34,150 nucleotides of DNA from assembly GCF_024464595.1 (NCBI RefSeq), contig NZ_JANHAW010000006.1:1-34150 (forward strand), given 5' to 3'. The notes beneath the pieces were generated by a model. It did not search any database. It was not told where the DNA came from and saw only the letters and a list, made by a program, of their open reading frames with translations. Position numbers and translations under genes: made by a program. Source of the stretch: Halobellus litoreus (GTDB taxonomy: Archaea; Halobacteriota; Halobacteria; Halobacteriales; Haloferacaceae). Below, in pieces: positions 16,347-24,523 of the stretch. The stretch's first letter is position 1. Every line of letters starts with the position of its first letter.

Positions 16347-17576
16347 ATGCGTCAGGTGGATAGACGAAAATTCGTCAGTGGCATTGGTGCTGCAACGCTT
16401 GCGGGCGTCGCAGGGTGTAGCAGTGGAGGAAGTGGCGGCGACTCCGGAGGGGACTCCGGTGGCGACTCCGGAGGAGATTCCGGTGGCGACTCCGGAGGAG
16501 ATTCCGGCGGCGACAGTGGCGACGGCGACGGCGGCGACGATATGCCGGCCCATACGGACCCCTCGACGTATCCGGAGTTCGACCCGACGGACCCCGAGTT
16601 CCCGCAGTTGACCAGCACGCTGCTCGAAGCAGGGTTCGAGACCGGCGCGATGTCGGACCTCGAGCGGATGCAGGAGAACCCCCGAGACGAGCCCCGCTAC
16701 GGTCAGCCCGTCGCGGAAACCCCCGACGACGAGAGTGAGTGGCTCGACCCCGACACGCTCGAGTTCTCGCTGACGCCGACGGAGGACCCGACGGTCTACG
16801 AGGACACGCTCCGCCCGCTGCTCGACAACATCGAGGAGGAGACCGGGAAGGAAGTCAACTACGCCTCCCTCGACTCCTACGCGGCGCAGGTCGAGGCGAT
16901 GCGTTCAGAGCGCCTGCACCTCGCGGGCTTCTCGACGGGCGCGGTCCCGTACGCGGTGAACATCGCCAACGCGGTGCCGTTCAGCGTTCAGATCGACGGC
17001 AGCGGCGAGAACGGCTCGTTCGGCTACCGGCTCTGGCTGATCACGCAGGTCGACAATCCGGATATCGGCTCGCTCGAAGACCTGGCCGGCGACCCGATGC
17101 AGAACGTCGCGCACGCCGATCCGTCGTCGAACTCCGGCAACCTCGCGCCGCGAGCGCTCTTCGCGAACGAGGGCGTCGTTCCGGGCGAGGACTACGAAGT
17201 GAGCTACTCCGGGGGCCACCAGCAGAGTTCCCTCGGCGTCGCCAACGAGGACTACGAGGCCGCCCCGGTCTGTTCGACGTGTTACGCCCGCGTCGCACGC
17301 GACGACCAGCTTGACCCCACGCAGATCAAGGCCGTCTACGCGTCCGAGCCGTTCCCGACGACGGCGTTCTCGTACGTCAACACGCTCCACCCGGACATCC
17401 AGGAGGGCGTCCGCGCGGCGTTCCTCGATTACGACTACCAGGGCACCTCGATCTCCGAGGAGTTCGAGGGGCGCGGTACCTGGGTCGAAATCGACTACGC
17501 GACCGTGTGGGACATCATCCTCCAGATCCAGGAATCGCTCGAAGTCGAGTACGAGACGGGCAACCTCTCGGAGTAA
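16347..17576 (+). CDS. phnD: phosphonate-type ABC transporter substrate-binding lipoprotein
   Basis: The 409-residue protein begins with a Tat signal (RRKFVSGIGAATL) and a lipobox ending at C24 (LAGVAGC). A low-complexity linker of seven Gly-Gly-Asp-Ser units runs from residue 30 to 57, and the mature domain follows. That domain reads as the PhnD/phosphate-phosphite-phosphonate binding family: DPTVYEDTLRPLLDNIEEETGKEVNY, a SLDSYAAQVEAMRSERLHLAGFSTGA block, SFGYRLWLITQ, DPSSNSGNLAPRALF and SYSGGHQQSSLGVANEDYEAA. It captures ligand outside the membrane for PhnC and the two PhnE proteins. No phosphonate-degrading genes are nearby, so the ligand may be a phosphonate, phosphite or another small anion. 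It is divergent from the phosphatase gene. Confidence 0.88.
   Translation: MRQVDRRKFVSGIGAATLAGVAGCSSGGSGGDSGGDSGGDSGGDSGGDSGGDSGGDSGDGDGGDDMPAHTDPSTYPEFDPTDPEFPQLTSTLLEAGFETGAMSDLERMQENPRDEPRYGQPVAETPDDESEWLDPDTLEFSLTPTEDPTVYEDTLRPLLDNIEEETGKEVNYASLDSYAAQVEAMRSERLHLAGFSTGAVPYAVNIANAVPFSVQIDGSGENGSFGYRLWLITQVDNPDIGSLEDLAGDPMQNVAHADPSSNSGNLAPRALFANEGVVPGEDYEVSYSGGHQQSSLGVANEDYEAAPVCSTCYARVARDDQLDPTQIKAVYASEPFPTTAFSYVNTLHPDIQEGVRAAFLDYDYQGTSISEEFEGRGTWVEIDYATVWDIILQIQESLEVEYETGNLSE
16434..16517 (+). repeat. seven tandem 12-bp units in phnD linker
   Basis: Seven in-frame copies of a 12-bp unit (GGCGGCGACTCC and variants) encode Gly-Gly-Asp-Ser. The unit varies mainly at third positions, so the peptide is conserved more than the DNA. 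It forms a flexible acidic tether after the lipid anchor. Confidence 0.8.
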
Positions 17577-17626
17577 TCGACGGTTCTCCCCGTTCACTCG
17601 TTTAGTACAACAGTATTATCGTAGAT

Positions 17627-18457
17627 ATGCTCTCAGTAACTGACTTACAGAAGACGTACCCGTCCGGTGACGAGGCTCTCAAAGGCGTCTCGCTCGACGT
17701 AACGGGTAGCGAGACAGTGGCAATGATCGGGCCGAGCGGCGCCGGGAAGAGTACGTTCATCCGATGCGTGAACCGACTCACCGAACCGACCGGCGGCAGC
17801 GTCGAACTCGACGGGCTGGAACTCACGACGCTCTCCGGGAAGAAACTCAGGAACGCGCGTCGCGACATCGGGATGATCTTCCAGGAGTACAACCTCATCG
17901 AGCGACTCACCGTGATGGAGAACGTCCTCTCCGGCCGACTCGGCTACGTGAACACGTGGGACGCGTTCCGCCGGAAGTTCGCCGGCGACGACATCGAACG
18001 CGCCTATGAGGTCTTAGACCGTGTCGGACTCGAAGGCCACGAGAACAACCGGGCCGACGAACTCTCCGGCGGGCAGCGCCAGCGCGTCGGGATCGCACGG
18101 GCGATCCTCCAGCGACCGAAGATCCTGCTCGTCGACGAGCCGACGAGCAGCCTCGACCCCGAGTCCTCGCGGGCGGTGATGGACCTCCTCACCGAGATCG
18201 CCGACGAGGACGACATTCCGGTCCTGATCAACATCCACGAGGTCGACCTCGCGGAGGAGTACGCCGACCGGATCGTCGGCCTCCGCGACGGACAGAAGGT
18301 CTTCGAGGGCACGCCGGCCGATCTCGACGAGACCGCGCGGGGACAGATCTACCGAGGCGAAGAGATCCCCGAGGGGGCCGGCCCCACGGGCAAGGTAGTG
18401 GCAGAAGCCGAGGCCGGCGGCGCCGCCACCGAAGAAGGCGAAATCAGGCGAGGCTAA
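17627..18457 (+). CDS. phnC: phosphonate-type ABC transporter ATPase
   Basis: The 276-residue protein has all ATPase motifs: Walker A GPSGAGKS (35-42), Q86 in FQEYN, signature LSGGQ (146-150), Walker B ILLVDE (166-171) and H204. The stretch [22 protein letters not shown] is characteristic of PhnC. An acidic, alanine-rich tail of about 25 residues ([20 protein letters not shown]) follows the family core. It drives uptake through the two membrane subunits encoded downstream. It starts 50 bp after phnD; that gap has a TATA-like AGTATTAT, so an internal promoter is possible. The next gene begins 1 bp after its stop. Confidence 0.9.
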   Translation: MLSVTDLQKTYPSGDEALKGVSLDVTGSETVAMIGPSGAGKSTFIRCVNRLTEPTGGSVELDGLELTTLSGKKLRNARRDIGMIFQEYNLIERLTVMENVLSGRLGYVNTWDAFRRKFAGDDIERAYEVLDRVGLEGHENNRADELSGGQRQRVGIARAILQRPKILLVDEPTSSLDPESSRAVMDLLTEIADEDDIPVLINIHEVDLAEEYADRIVGLRDGQKVFEGTPADLDETARGQIYRGEEIPEGAGPTGKVVAEAEAGGAATEEGEIRRG

Positions 18458-18458
18458 G

Positions 18459-19271
18459 ATGGCGACCAAAGAAACAGATCGTCGCTCGTGGTCGCGTCCG
18501 ACGGCGTTCTACAACCACTACGTGAAGTGGGCGGTCTACGTGATTATCGCGACCTTCCTCCTGTGGAGCGCCTGGAACATGCGGATCTCGATGGCCCGGG
18601 TGTTCGAGGGATGGAACGCCGCCGTCGGGCTGGTCCAGGGAATGGTCCCGCCGGAGTACACCACGCAGTTCAAGAACGACCTGCTGATCGAGGGCCTCGT
18701 CGAGAGCCTCGCGATGTCGGTCATCGCGACCATCGTCGGCGTCATCATCTCGATCCCGGTCGCGTTCATGGCCGCCGAGAACATCGCGCCGAAACCGGTC
18801 TACTGGGCCGGCCGCGGAATCATCACTGTCTCGCGCGCGTTCCACGAACTCATCATCGCCATCATCGCGGTCAAGGCGGTCGGGATCGGCGCGCTCGCCG
18901 GCGTGATCGCGCTCTCGTACAAGACGATCGGCTTCTTCGCGAAGCTGCTCGCCGAGGAGATCGAGGACATCGACAGCGGGCAGATGGAAGCCACCGAAGC
19001 CACCGGCGCAAACCGGATACAGACGATGCTGTTCGGCGTCGTCCCGCAGGTGATGCCGCGGATCGTCGGACTGACCATCTACCGCTGGGACATCAACATC
19101 CGCCACAGCACCATCGTCGGCATCGTCGGCGCTGGGGGGATCGGCGCGACGCTTTTGAACTCGTTCGACAAGTACGATTACGACTTCTTCCTGACGATCA
19201 TCCTCGCGATCATCGCGATCGTGATGCTCGGTGAGCTGATTAGCACCTACATCAGGGGGCGGATACAATGA
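18459..19271 (+). CDS. phnE: phosphonate-type ABC transporter permease (first)
   Basis: The 270-residue protein has about six membrane segments (WAVYVIIATFLLWSAWNM, VESLAMSVIATIVGVIISIPVAFMAAE, GIITVSRAFHELIIAIIAVKAVGIGALAGVIAL and C-terminal ones). The EAA coupling loop is MEATEATGANRIQTMLFGVVPQVMP, followed by TIYRWDINIRHSTIVGIVGAGGIG, which is diagnostic of PhnE. It overlaps the second permease gene by 4 nt. A heteromeric pair of PhnE proteins is expected to form the channel. Confidence 0.9.
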   Translation: MATKETDRRSWSRPTAFYNHYVKWAVYVIIATFLLWSAWNMRISMARVFEGWNAAVGLVQGMVPPEYTTQFKNDLLIEGLVESLAMSVIATIVGVIISIPVAFMAAENIAPKPVYWAGRGIITVSRAFHELIIAIIAVKAVGIGALAGVIALSYKTIGFFAKLLAEEIEDIDSGQMEATEATGANRIQTMLFGVVPQVMPRIVGLTIYRWDINIRHSTIVGIVGAGGIGATLLNSFDKYDYDFFLTIILAIIAIVMLGELISTYIRGRIQ

Positions 19272-20059
19272 CCGACTACCAGACCTGGGAGCGACGGACG
19301 CCCCGACAGCGGATCGTTCGCTACCTGATGATGCTGATCGTGCTGGTCGCCGCTGCGATCTCTTGGCAGCTGCTCCAGATCGAGTACAACTACCTCGGGA
19401 CCGCCCCGACGGAGTTCATGGATCTGGTCACTCGGATGTACCCGCCGAACGTCGGGTACTCCGGCGAGATCATCTCCCCGATGATCGAGACGATCCACAT
19501 CGCGATTCTCGGCACGGCGCTGGCGGTCCTGATGTCGATTCCGGTCGCGCTGATCGGCGCGGAGAACACGACGCCGAACCGGCTCACCTTCCTGCTCGGG
19601 AAGTTCATCATCTCCGCCTCGCGGTCGGTGAACGTGATCATCTGGGCGCTGGTCTTCGTCATCGTCTTCGGGTCGGGCGCGCTGGCGGGGACGCTCGCCA
19701 TCGCGGTCCGCTCGATCGGCTTCTGTTCGAAACTCATCGCCGAGGCCATCGAGGAGATCGATCCCGGACAGGTCGAAGCGATCCAAGCGACCGGCGCGAA
19801 CTCGGTCGAGGCCGCCATCTACGCCATCGTGCCGCAGGTGAAGCCGGCGCTCATCGGCGTCTCCACCTACCGATGGGACATCAACGTGCGCGCCTCGACG
19901 ATCATCGGGTTCGTCGGCGCGGGCGGGATCGGCGTCGAACTGAACACGTCGATCAACTTCTTCGCGTGGCAGCAAGTCCTCACGATCCTCCTGGCGATCC
20001 TCGCCATCGTCATCTTCAGCGAGGTCGTCTCGGCGTACCTACGCCGGAAGGTGCGCTGA
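19268..20059 (+). CDS. phnE: phosphonate-type ABC transporter permease (second)
   Basis: The 263-residue protein is a paralogue of the preceding gene. The EAA loop reads VEAIQATGANSVEAAIYAIVPQVKP and is followed by STYRWDINVRASTIIGFVGAGGIG. Shared blocks such as SIPVALIGAENTTPN and IISASRSVNVIIWALVFV align with the first permease. Overlap of 4 nt (ATGA) with the upstream gene suggests translational coupling. It ends the phn operon; no catabolic genes follow. Confidence 0.9.
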   Translation: MTDYQTWERRTPRQRIVRYLMMLIVLVAAAISWQLLQIEYNYLGTAPTEFMDLVTRMYPPNVGYSGEIISPMIETIHIAILGTALAVLMSIPVALIGAENTTPNRLTFLLGKFIISASRSVNVIIWALVFVIVFGSGALAGTLAIAVRSIGFCSKLIAEAIEEIDPGQVEAIQATGANSVEAAIYAIVPQVKPALIGVSTYRWDINVRASTIIGFVGAGGIGVELNTSINFFAWQQVLTILLAILAIVIFSEVVSAYLRRKVR

Positions 20060-20179
20060 CCACCGGCGCTCGTTTTCGCGTCGCTTTCGTCCCACGCCTC
20101 CGATTCTCTCCGATCCGTAACCGACGCAGATGCGACGGACGCTCAGTCGGTTCCACGTGGCCGATCGAGCAGCCATCGG

Positions 20180-20218
20180 CCCTCCCGCGTCGATAACGAG
20201 CCGTCAGCCACGGGAGGG
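20180..20218. terminator. GC-rich inverted repeat after phn operon
   Basis: CCCTCCCG (20180-20187) and CGGGAGGG (20211-20218) form an 8-bp stem around a 23-nt loop. Outer TCGG/CCGA bases could extend it with one bulge. It lies about 120 nt after the last phnE stop, so it could mark the 3' end of the operon mRNA; there is no following T-run. Confidence 0.3.
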
Positions 20219-20612
20219 ACCGAGCCGGCAGGACACCGGTGCGTATCCGGCGATCGGGCTTTGCGACAGGGAGGGCAAACAGAGACCGCAGAATACCACA
20301 TCAAATCACGAGCCTATCAGTATGAGGATCACCAGTACCGAACACGCATCCCCACATTCGCTACAGAGCGGGGGCGATACGTACCAGAAAAGAAGAATGT
20401 ATTATCGAGCGTCCGCTGTTCGGCTATATAGAACTAGCGGGAGCTTCGAAGAGCGAGATGTGGGACGAAAATCGGACCGATCGAGCCAGTGCGTCCGAAG
20501 TGAATTCGATCTGCTTTTCACGGGTTTCAGACCCGCTGTCGGTTGACGCCGTGTCGCGAGAGCGGACACGACCAGTCGGATCGCCGCCAGAGAGTAAATA
20601 CTGATTATACGA

Positions 20613-20635
20613 TGAGTTTCGTTTCTCGAAACTCA
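20613..20635. repeat. 9-bp perfect inverted repeat, 5-nt loop
   Basis: TGAGTTTCG (20613-20621) and CGAAACTCA (20627-20635) surround TTTCT. No gene begins or ends within 500 bp on the left or right side of it in a way that assigns a role. It could be a protein-binding site or RNA hairpin. Confidence 0.45.
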
Positions 20636-20848
20636 GAATTTCAAGTGTTGTTTTTCCTGGCCGGGTAAAGATTTAATCGTTTTATAAATTCTCGTCTTTG
20701 TACATCTAGTAGTGTTTCAGAAGGCCGCAATCTATCGACAGACTCAGACGGTGCACGAGATATCGATATTAGATTTCAGTTTCATATATTCAAACTTTTA
20801 ATTTAAAACGGTCACAGGCCGTCCCGGTCGGCTCGAAACGCGTCCGCG

Positions 20849-21010
20849 ATGACTGAAGCGGCTCCGAATACGAACGAGCAGAACCGCGCGTACTCGAGTG
20901 CGAACGCGACGACAGTGATCTAGGCGGAGAACGGCGAAATCAACGAGAACACGGGCTCGCCGGCGTACGGAGGGGAAGTCGAAGACGAGGTGTTTCACCC
21001 CACTATTGTC
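20849..21010 (+). pseudogene. possible decayed gene fragment
   Basis: In the frame of the ATG at 20849, codons are mostly G or C at position 3 and encode an acidic, halophile-like peptide (MTEAAPNTNEQNRAYSSANA). A TAG interrupts it after 24 codons, then the same frame resumes with EINENTGSPAYGGEVEDEVF. This pattern suggests a once-coding sequence with a nonsense mutation. No family was recognised, and the fragment is short, so chance cannot be excluded. Confidence 0.3.
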
Positions 21011-21163
21011 CGCTACTGTGAAATATGTTACCACGGTTATTCGGGCGTTCGTGTAACGAAACCGCTGAAAACCCGCATATTGAATCGTTTTACCGTCGTC
21101 GTAGCGAGCTGCCGCTCAGACACGCCGAAGTAGCGCACCTATACACCGATATATATAGAAAAT

Positions 21164-21190
21164 ACCAAAGAATTTTGTATGTAAAATGTA
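21164..21190 (+). promoter_or_regulatory. candidate ugpB promoter with ACCAAAGA box
   Basis: ACCAAAGA (21164-21171) is followed by a TATA-like stretch (TTGTATGTAAAAT, 21175-21187), which lies about 28 bp before the ATG at 21209. The arrangement parallels that upstream of phnD. Confidence 0.45.
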
Positions 21191-21208
21191 ATCATATAGC
21201 GAGTACAA

Positions 21209-22634
21209 ATGGTGCCAGAAAAAACCAGACGGAAGTTCCTCAAAGGTGCAGGCGCAGCGACCGTCGCGGGACTCGCAGGGTGTTCGAGTCAGAACGGCGG
21301 CGGCGACTCGGGCGGCGATTCCGGGGGCGATTCGGGTGGAGACTCGGGTGGAGACTCCAGCGGAACGACGATGGGGTCGGGTCAGAGCGAATCCGTCACG
21401 ATTCAGTTCTGGCACGCGATGGGGGGCGACCTCGCGCAGCGCATCGACGACATCGTGAACAACTTCGAGGAGCAGAGCGACGGGATCACCGTCGAAACGA
21501 CGTCCCGAAACAGTTACCGGGACAACCTCAACGCGACGACGTCGGCGGTGAGTTCCGGGAACCCGCCGGCGCTCTCGCAGATCTTCGAGATCGGAACGCA
21601 ACTGGCGATCGACAGCCAGGCGTTCGTCCCGGTCGAGGACATCATTCCGAGCGATCGCATCAACTTCGACAACTTCCTCGACCCGGTGCTGGACTTCTAC
21701 CGCGTCGACGGGAAGTTGAATTCGATGCCGTTCAACTCCAGTAACGCGATTATGATGTACAACCGGGACGCCTTCGAGGAGGCCGGACTGGATCCGGACT
21801 CCCCGCCCACGACGTATCAGGGCATCACGGACGCCGCGAACACGCTCACCAGCGAGGGCGTCGTCGACCAGGGGATGACGTTCCCGAACCACTCGTGGTT
21901 CGTCGAGTCCTGGTTCGGACAGCAGAACACGACGCTCGTGAACAACGAGAACGGGCGGAGCGGACGCGCGACGGAGTCGAACCTCGACAGCGAGGCCGCC
22001 CAGAACATCTTCGAGTGGTGGGTCGACCTCTACGACCAGGATCAATACCTCAATCCGGGAATCGAGGCGTGGGGGCGAGGCCCAGCAGGCGTTCCTGACC
22101 CAGCAGACGGGGATGATCATCTACTCGACGTCGAGCATCGCGCCGATGAAGCAGGGCGCCGCCGACAACGGGTTCGAACTCGACACCGCGTACCTGCCCG
22201 CGCCCGGCGGCGATCGGACGGGGATCCCCATCGGCGGGGCGTCGCTGTGGGTCCCGCAGGGGCTCTCGGACGCGCAACAGCAGGCCGCCGCGGAACTGCT
22301 CCTGTTCATGACGCAGCCGGAGCAGCAGGCGCAGTGGCACACGGGGACGGGTTACTTCCCCGTCCGGGAGGAGTCGATCACGCAACTCGAAGACGACGGC
22401 TTCTACGAGGAGAACCCGGCGTTCCGGACGGCGATCGACCAGCTCAACGAGACCGAGAGCAGCCCGGCGACGAGCGGGGCCCTGATGGGGCCGTTCCCGG
22501 AGGTCCGCACCATCATCGAAGAGGGCTACGTGAGTATGATCCAGGACGGCGGCCCGAGCGTCTCCGACGGACTCTCACAAGTCAAAAGCGACGTCGACAG
22601 CGCGCTGCAGAGCTACAACGACCGGGTCTCGTAA
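21209..22634 (+). pseudogene. ugpB-like ABC substrate-binding lipoprotein, frameshifted
   Basis: The sequence encodes a family-1 extracellular solute-binding protein in two frames. Frame one begins with a Tat signal (TRRKFLKGAGAATVAGLAGC, lipid Cys at 25), a Gly-Gly-Asp-Ser linker, and SVTIQFWHAMGG. It continues to NPGIEAWG. From there the family-like sequence resumes in the +1 frame (EAQQAFLTQQTG, then MIIYSTSSIAPMKQ, WVPQGLSDAQQQAAAELLLFM, TGYFPV) to the stop at 22634. Removing one G from the GGGGG at 22071-22075 restores a 474-residue protein of normal length. It binds the substrate for the downstream permeases, likely glycerol-3-phosphate or its diesters by analogy with UgpB; a sugar is possible. 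The frameshift may be real or a sequencing error. Confidence 0.85.
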
Positions 22635-22656
22635 TCGACTCACCCTCTCTGAGAGA

Positions 22657-23547
22657 ATGCCAGAATTTACCAAACCGTACGAGTCGCGGTGGCAGGCGTT
22701 TCTGCTGCTGCTGCCGACGTTCGCGGTCCTGATCGCGTTTCTGTACTATCCGGGAGTCGAGACCTTTCGGTTGAGTCTCCAACAGACGATTCTCCTGGGC
22801 ACCCGAAAGACGTTCGTGGGGCTGGAGAACTACGCGACGCTGTTGACCTCCTCGACGTACCACTGGAGTTTCGCGATCTCGGTCGCCTTCGCCGCGGTCG
22901 TCGTCATCGGCACGCTCGTGGCGTCGCTGGTCGTCGCGTATCTCCTCTTCCAGGTCGACATCGGATCGTCGACGTACCTGATCGCGGCGATATGGCCGTA
23001 CGCGCTGCCGACGGCCGTCGCCGCGTCGGTGCTGCTGTTCCTGCTGCATCCGTCCCTGGGGATCATCACCTACGTGCTGGAGAGCCTCACCGGGACCTCG
23101 CTGGACTGGTTCACGAGCGGCCCGCAGGCGTTCGCGGTCGTCGCCGTCGTGGCCATCTGGAAGCAGTTGGGGTACAACATCATCTTCATGGTGGCGGCGC
23201 TGAACAACATACCCGAGACGCTGACCGAATCGGCCAAACTGGACGGTGTCGGCCACCTGAAGATGCTCTATCGGGTTTACGTCCCCCTGATGTCGCCGAC
23301 GCTGGTCTTCCTCGTGGTGATAAACACCATCTACGCGTTCTTCCAGACGTTCCCACTCGTCGACCTGATGACGAGCGGCGGACCGAACGAGGCCACGAAC
23401 CTGCTGATCTTCAAACTGTACCGCGACGCGTTCGAGTTCAGTAACCTCGGACTCGCGTCCGCGGAGTCGGTCGTCCTGTTCGCCATCGTGGCGATACTGA
23501 TGTACGTCCAGTTGCGGCTGTCGGAGAGCTACACTACCTATGCGTGA
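22657..23547 (+). CDS. ABC permease, UgpA/MalF type
   Basis: The 296-residue protein has six membrane segments, starting WQAFLLLLPTFAVLIAFLYYP. The EAA loop is ETLTESAKLDGVGHLKMLYRVYVPLMSP. The segment LVDLMTSGGPNEATNLLIFKLYRDAF is typical of carbohydrate and glycerol-phosphate permeases (UgpA/MalF family). It forms a heterodimer channel with the next permease. It starts 22 bp after the binding-protein stop, on the same strand. The order matches bacterial ugpBAECQ. Confidence 0.88.
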   Translation: MPEFTKPYESRWQAFLLLLPTFAVLIAFLYYPGVETFRLSLQQTILLGTRKTFVGLENYATLLTSSTYHWSFAISVAFAAVVVIGTLVASLVVAYLLFQVDIGSSTYLIAAIWPYALPTAVAASVLLFLLHPSLGIITYVLESLTGTSLDWFTSGPQAFAVVAVVAIWKQLGYNIIFMVAALNNIPETLTESAKLDGVGHLKMLYRVYVPLMSPTLVFLVVINTIYAFFQTFPLVDLMTSGGPNEATNLLIFKLYRDAFEFSNLGLASAESVVLFAIVAILMYVQLRLSESYTTYA

Positions 23548-23647
23548 TACGATGTGCGAAACCCACCAGTTGAGCCGACGGCGCGAGCCCCGCTCGTCGC
23601 GACGAACCGATGCACCGAGGACCGCCCGTCCCGGAGGAGTCTGACAG

Positions 23648-24517
23648 ATGGCAACACGGTCATCTTCCGAGTCGGCGCTCGCTCGGTTGCTACCCGGGGA
23701 CGTCGACGCCGAGCAGGCGCTCATTCACGGCGGGCTCGCGGTGTCGATTTTCCTGATGGGGCTGCCGCTGCTCCTGGCGCTGATTATGAGCACGCAGAAC
23801 ACGACGGAGGTGTATCAGATCACCAACGTCGGAATCGGGAGTCAGGGGCTCTCGAACTACGGGACCGTGCTCGGCGAGTACAACTTCGGACAGTACATGA
23901 TCAACTCGGTCGTGATGTCGGTGATCATCGTCGTCGGGAAGGTGACGCTCTCGCTGTTCGCGGCGCTGGCGCTCGTCTACTACCGGTTCCCCTACGAGCG
24001 CGCCGTGTTTATGTTCATCCTGCTCACGCTCCTGTTGCCGGTCCCGGTCCGGATCGTGCCGCTGTTCGACCTGATGGCGCGGCTCGGCTGGGGGAACACC
24101 CTGATGGCGATCACCGGGCCGTACATCGCGAGCGCGACGGCGGTGTTCCTGTTCCGACAGCACTTCATGTCGATTCCCGCCTCGCTGGTCGAGAACGCAC
24201 ACCTCGACGGCGTCGGGCCGCTGACGTTCCTCTGGAAGGTGCTGATCCCGATGTCGAGAGGGATGATCGCCGGCGTCTCGGTGATCACCTTCATCTACGC
24301 GTGGAACCAGTACCTCTGGCCGCTCATCATCATGAGCGATCAGAACAAGCAGGTGGTGCAGGTCGGGCTTCGGTTCCTCCAGGCGGCCTCGCAGTCGGGG
24401 CTCACGCGGTGGGGAATCATCATGGCCGGCGCGGTGATCGCGCTCCTGCCACCGCTCTTGGTACTCATCATCATGCACCGCCCGCTCCTCAAGACGCTGG
24501 CGATCCAACAGAAGTGA
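23648..24517 (+). CDS. ABC permease, UgpE/MalG type
   Basis: The 289-residue protein has six membrane segments, beginning AVSIFLMGLPLLLALIMS-like sequence after a polar N-terminus. Family marks are the YYRFPYERAVFMFILLTLLLPVPVRIVPLFDLM block and the EAA loop SLVENAHLDGVGPLTFLWKVLIPMSRG. WNQYLWPLIIMSDQNKQVVQVGL follows, as in UgpE/MalG proteins. It is separated from the previous permease by 100 bp, with a 30-codon frame from 23552 that looks non-coding. The ATPase gene follows 6 bp downstream. Confidence 0.88.
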   Translation: MATRSSSESALARLLPGDVDAEQALIHGGLAVSIFLMGLPLLLALIMSTQNTTEVYQITNVGIGSQGLSNYGTVLGEYNFGQYMINSVVMSVIIVVGKVTLSLFAALALVYYRFPYERAVFMFILLTLLLPVPVRIVPLFDLMARLGWGNTLMAITGPYIASATAVFLFRQHFMSIPASLVENAHLDGVGPLTFLWKVLIPMSRGMIAGVSVITFIYAWNQYLWPLIIMSDQNKQVVQVGLRFLQAASQSGLTRWGIIMAGAVIALLPPLLVLIIMHRPLLKTLAIQQK

Positions 24518-24523
24518 TCACAC

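Larger units (their letters stand above)
20060..21208. other. long intergenic region with hairpins and AT-rich promoter DNA
   Basis: This 1.1-kb stretch holds two inverted repeats, a possible gene remnant, an AT-rich block near 20640-20810 and the ugpB promoter. A 138-codon frame at 20130-20546 has no halophilic amino-acid bias and no family features. No complete gene or RNA gene was recognised. Confidence 0.5.

Noticed and set aside
16434-16517. Tandem repeat considered as CRISPR or minisatellite
   Set aside because: Units are 12 bp, directly adjacent, without spacers, and keep the reading frame of phnD.
20130-20546. 138-codon frame in the phn-ugp gap
   Set aside because: No coding bias at third positions, basic composition unlike halophilic proteins, and no family likeness.
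23552-23644. 30-codon frame between the two ugp permeases
   Set aside because: Arg-rich product with no hydrophobic or conserved segment; probably untranslated spacer.
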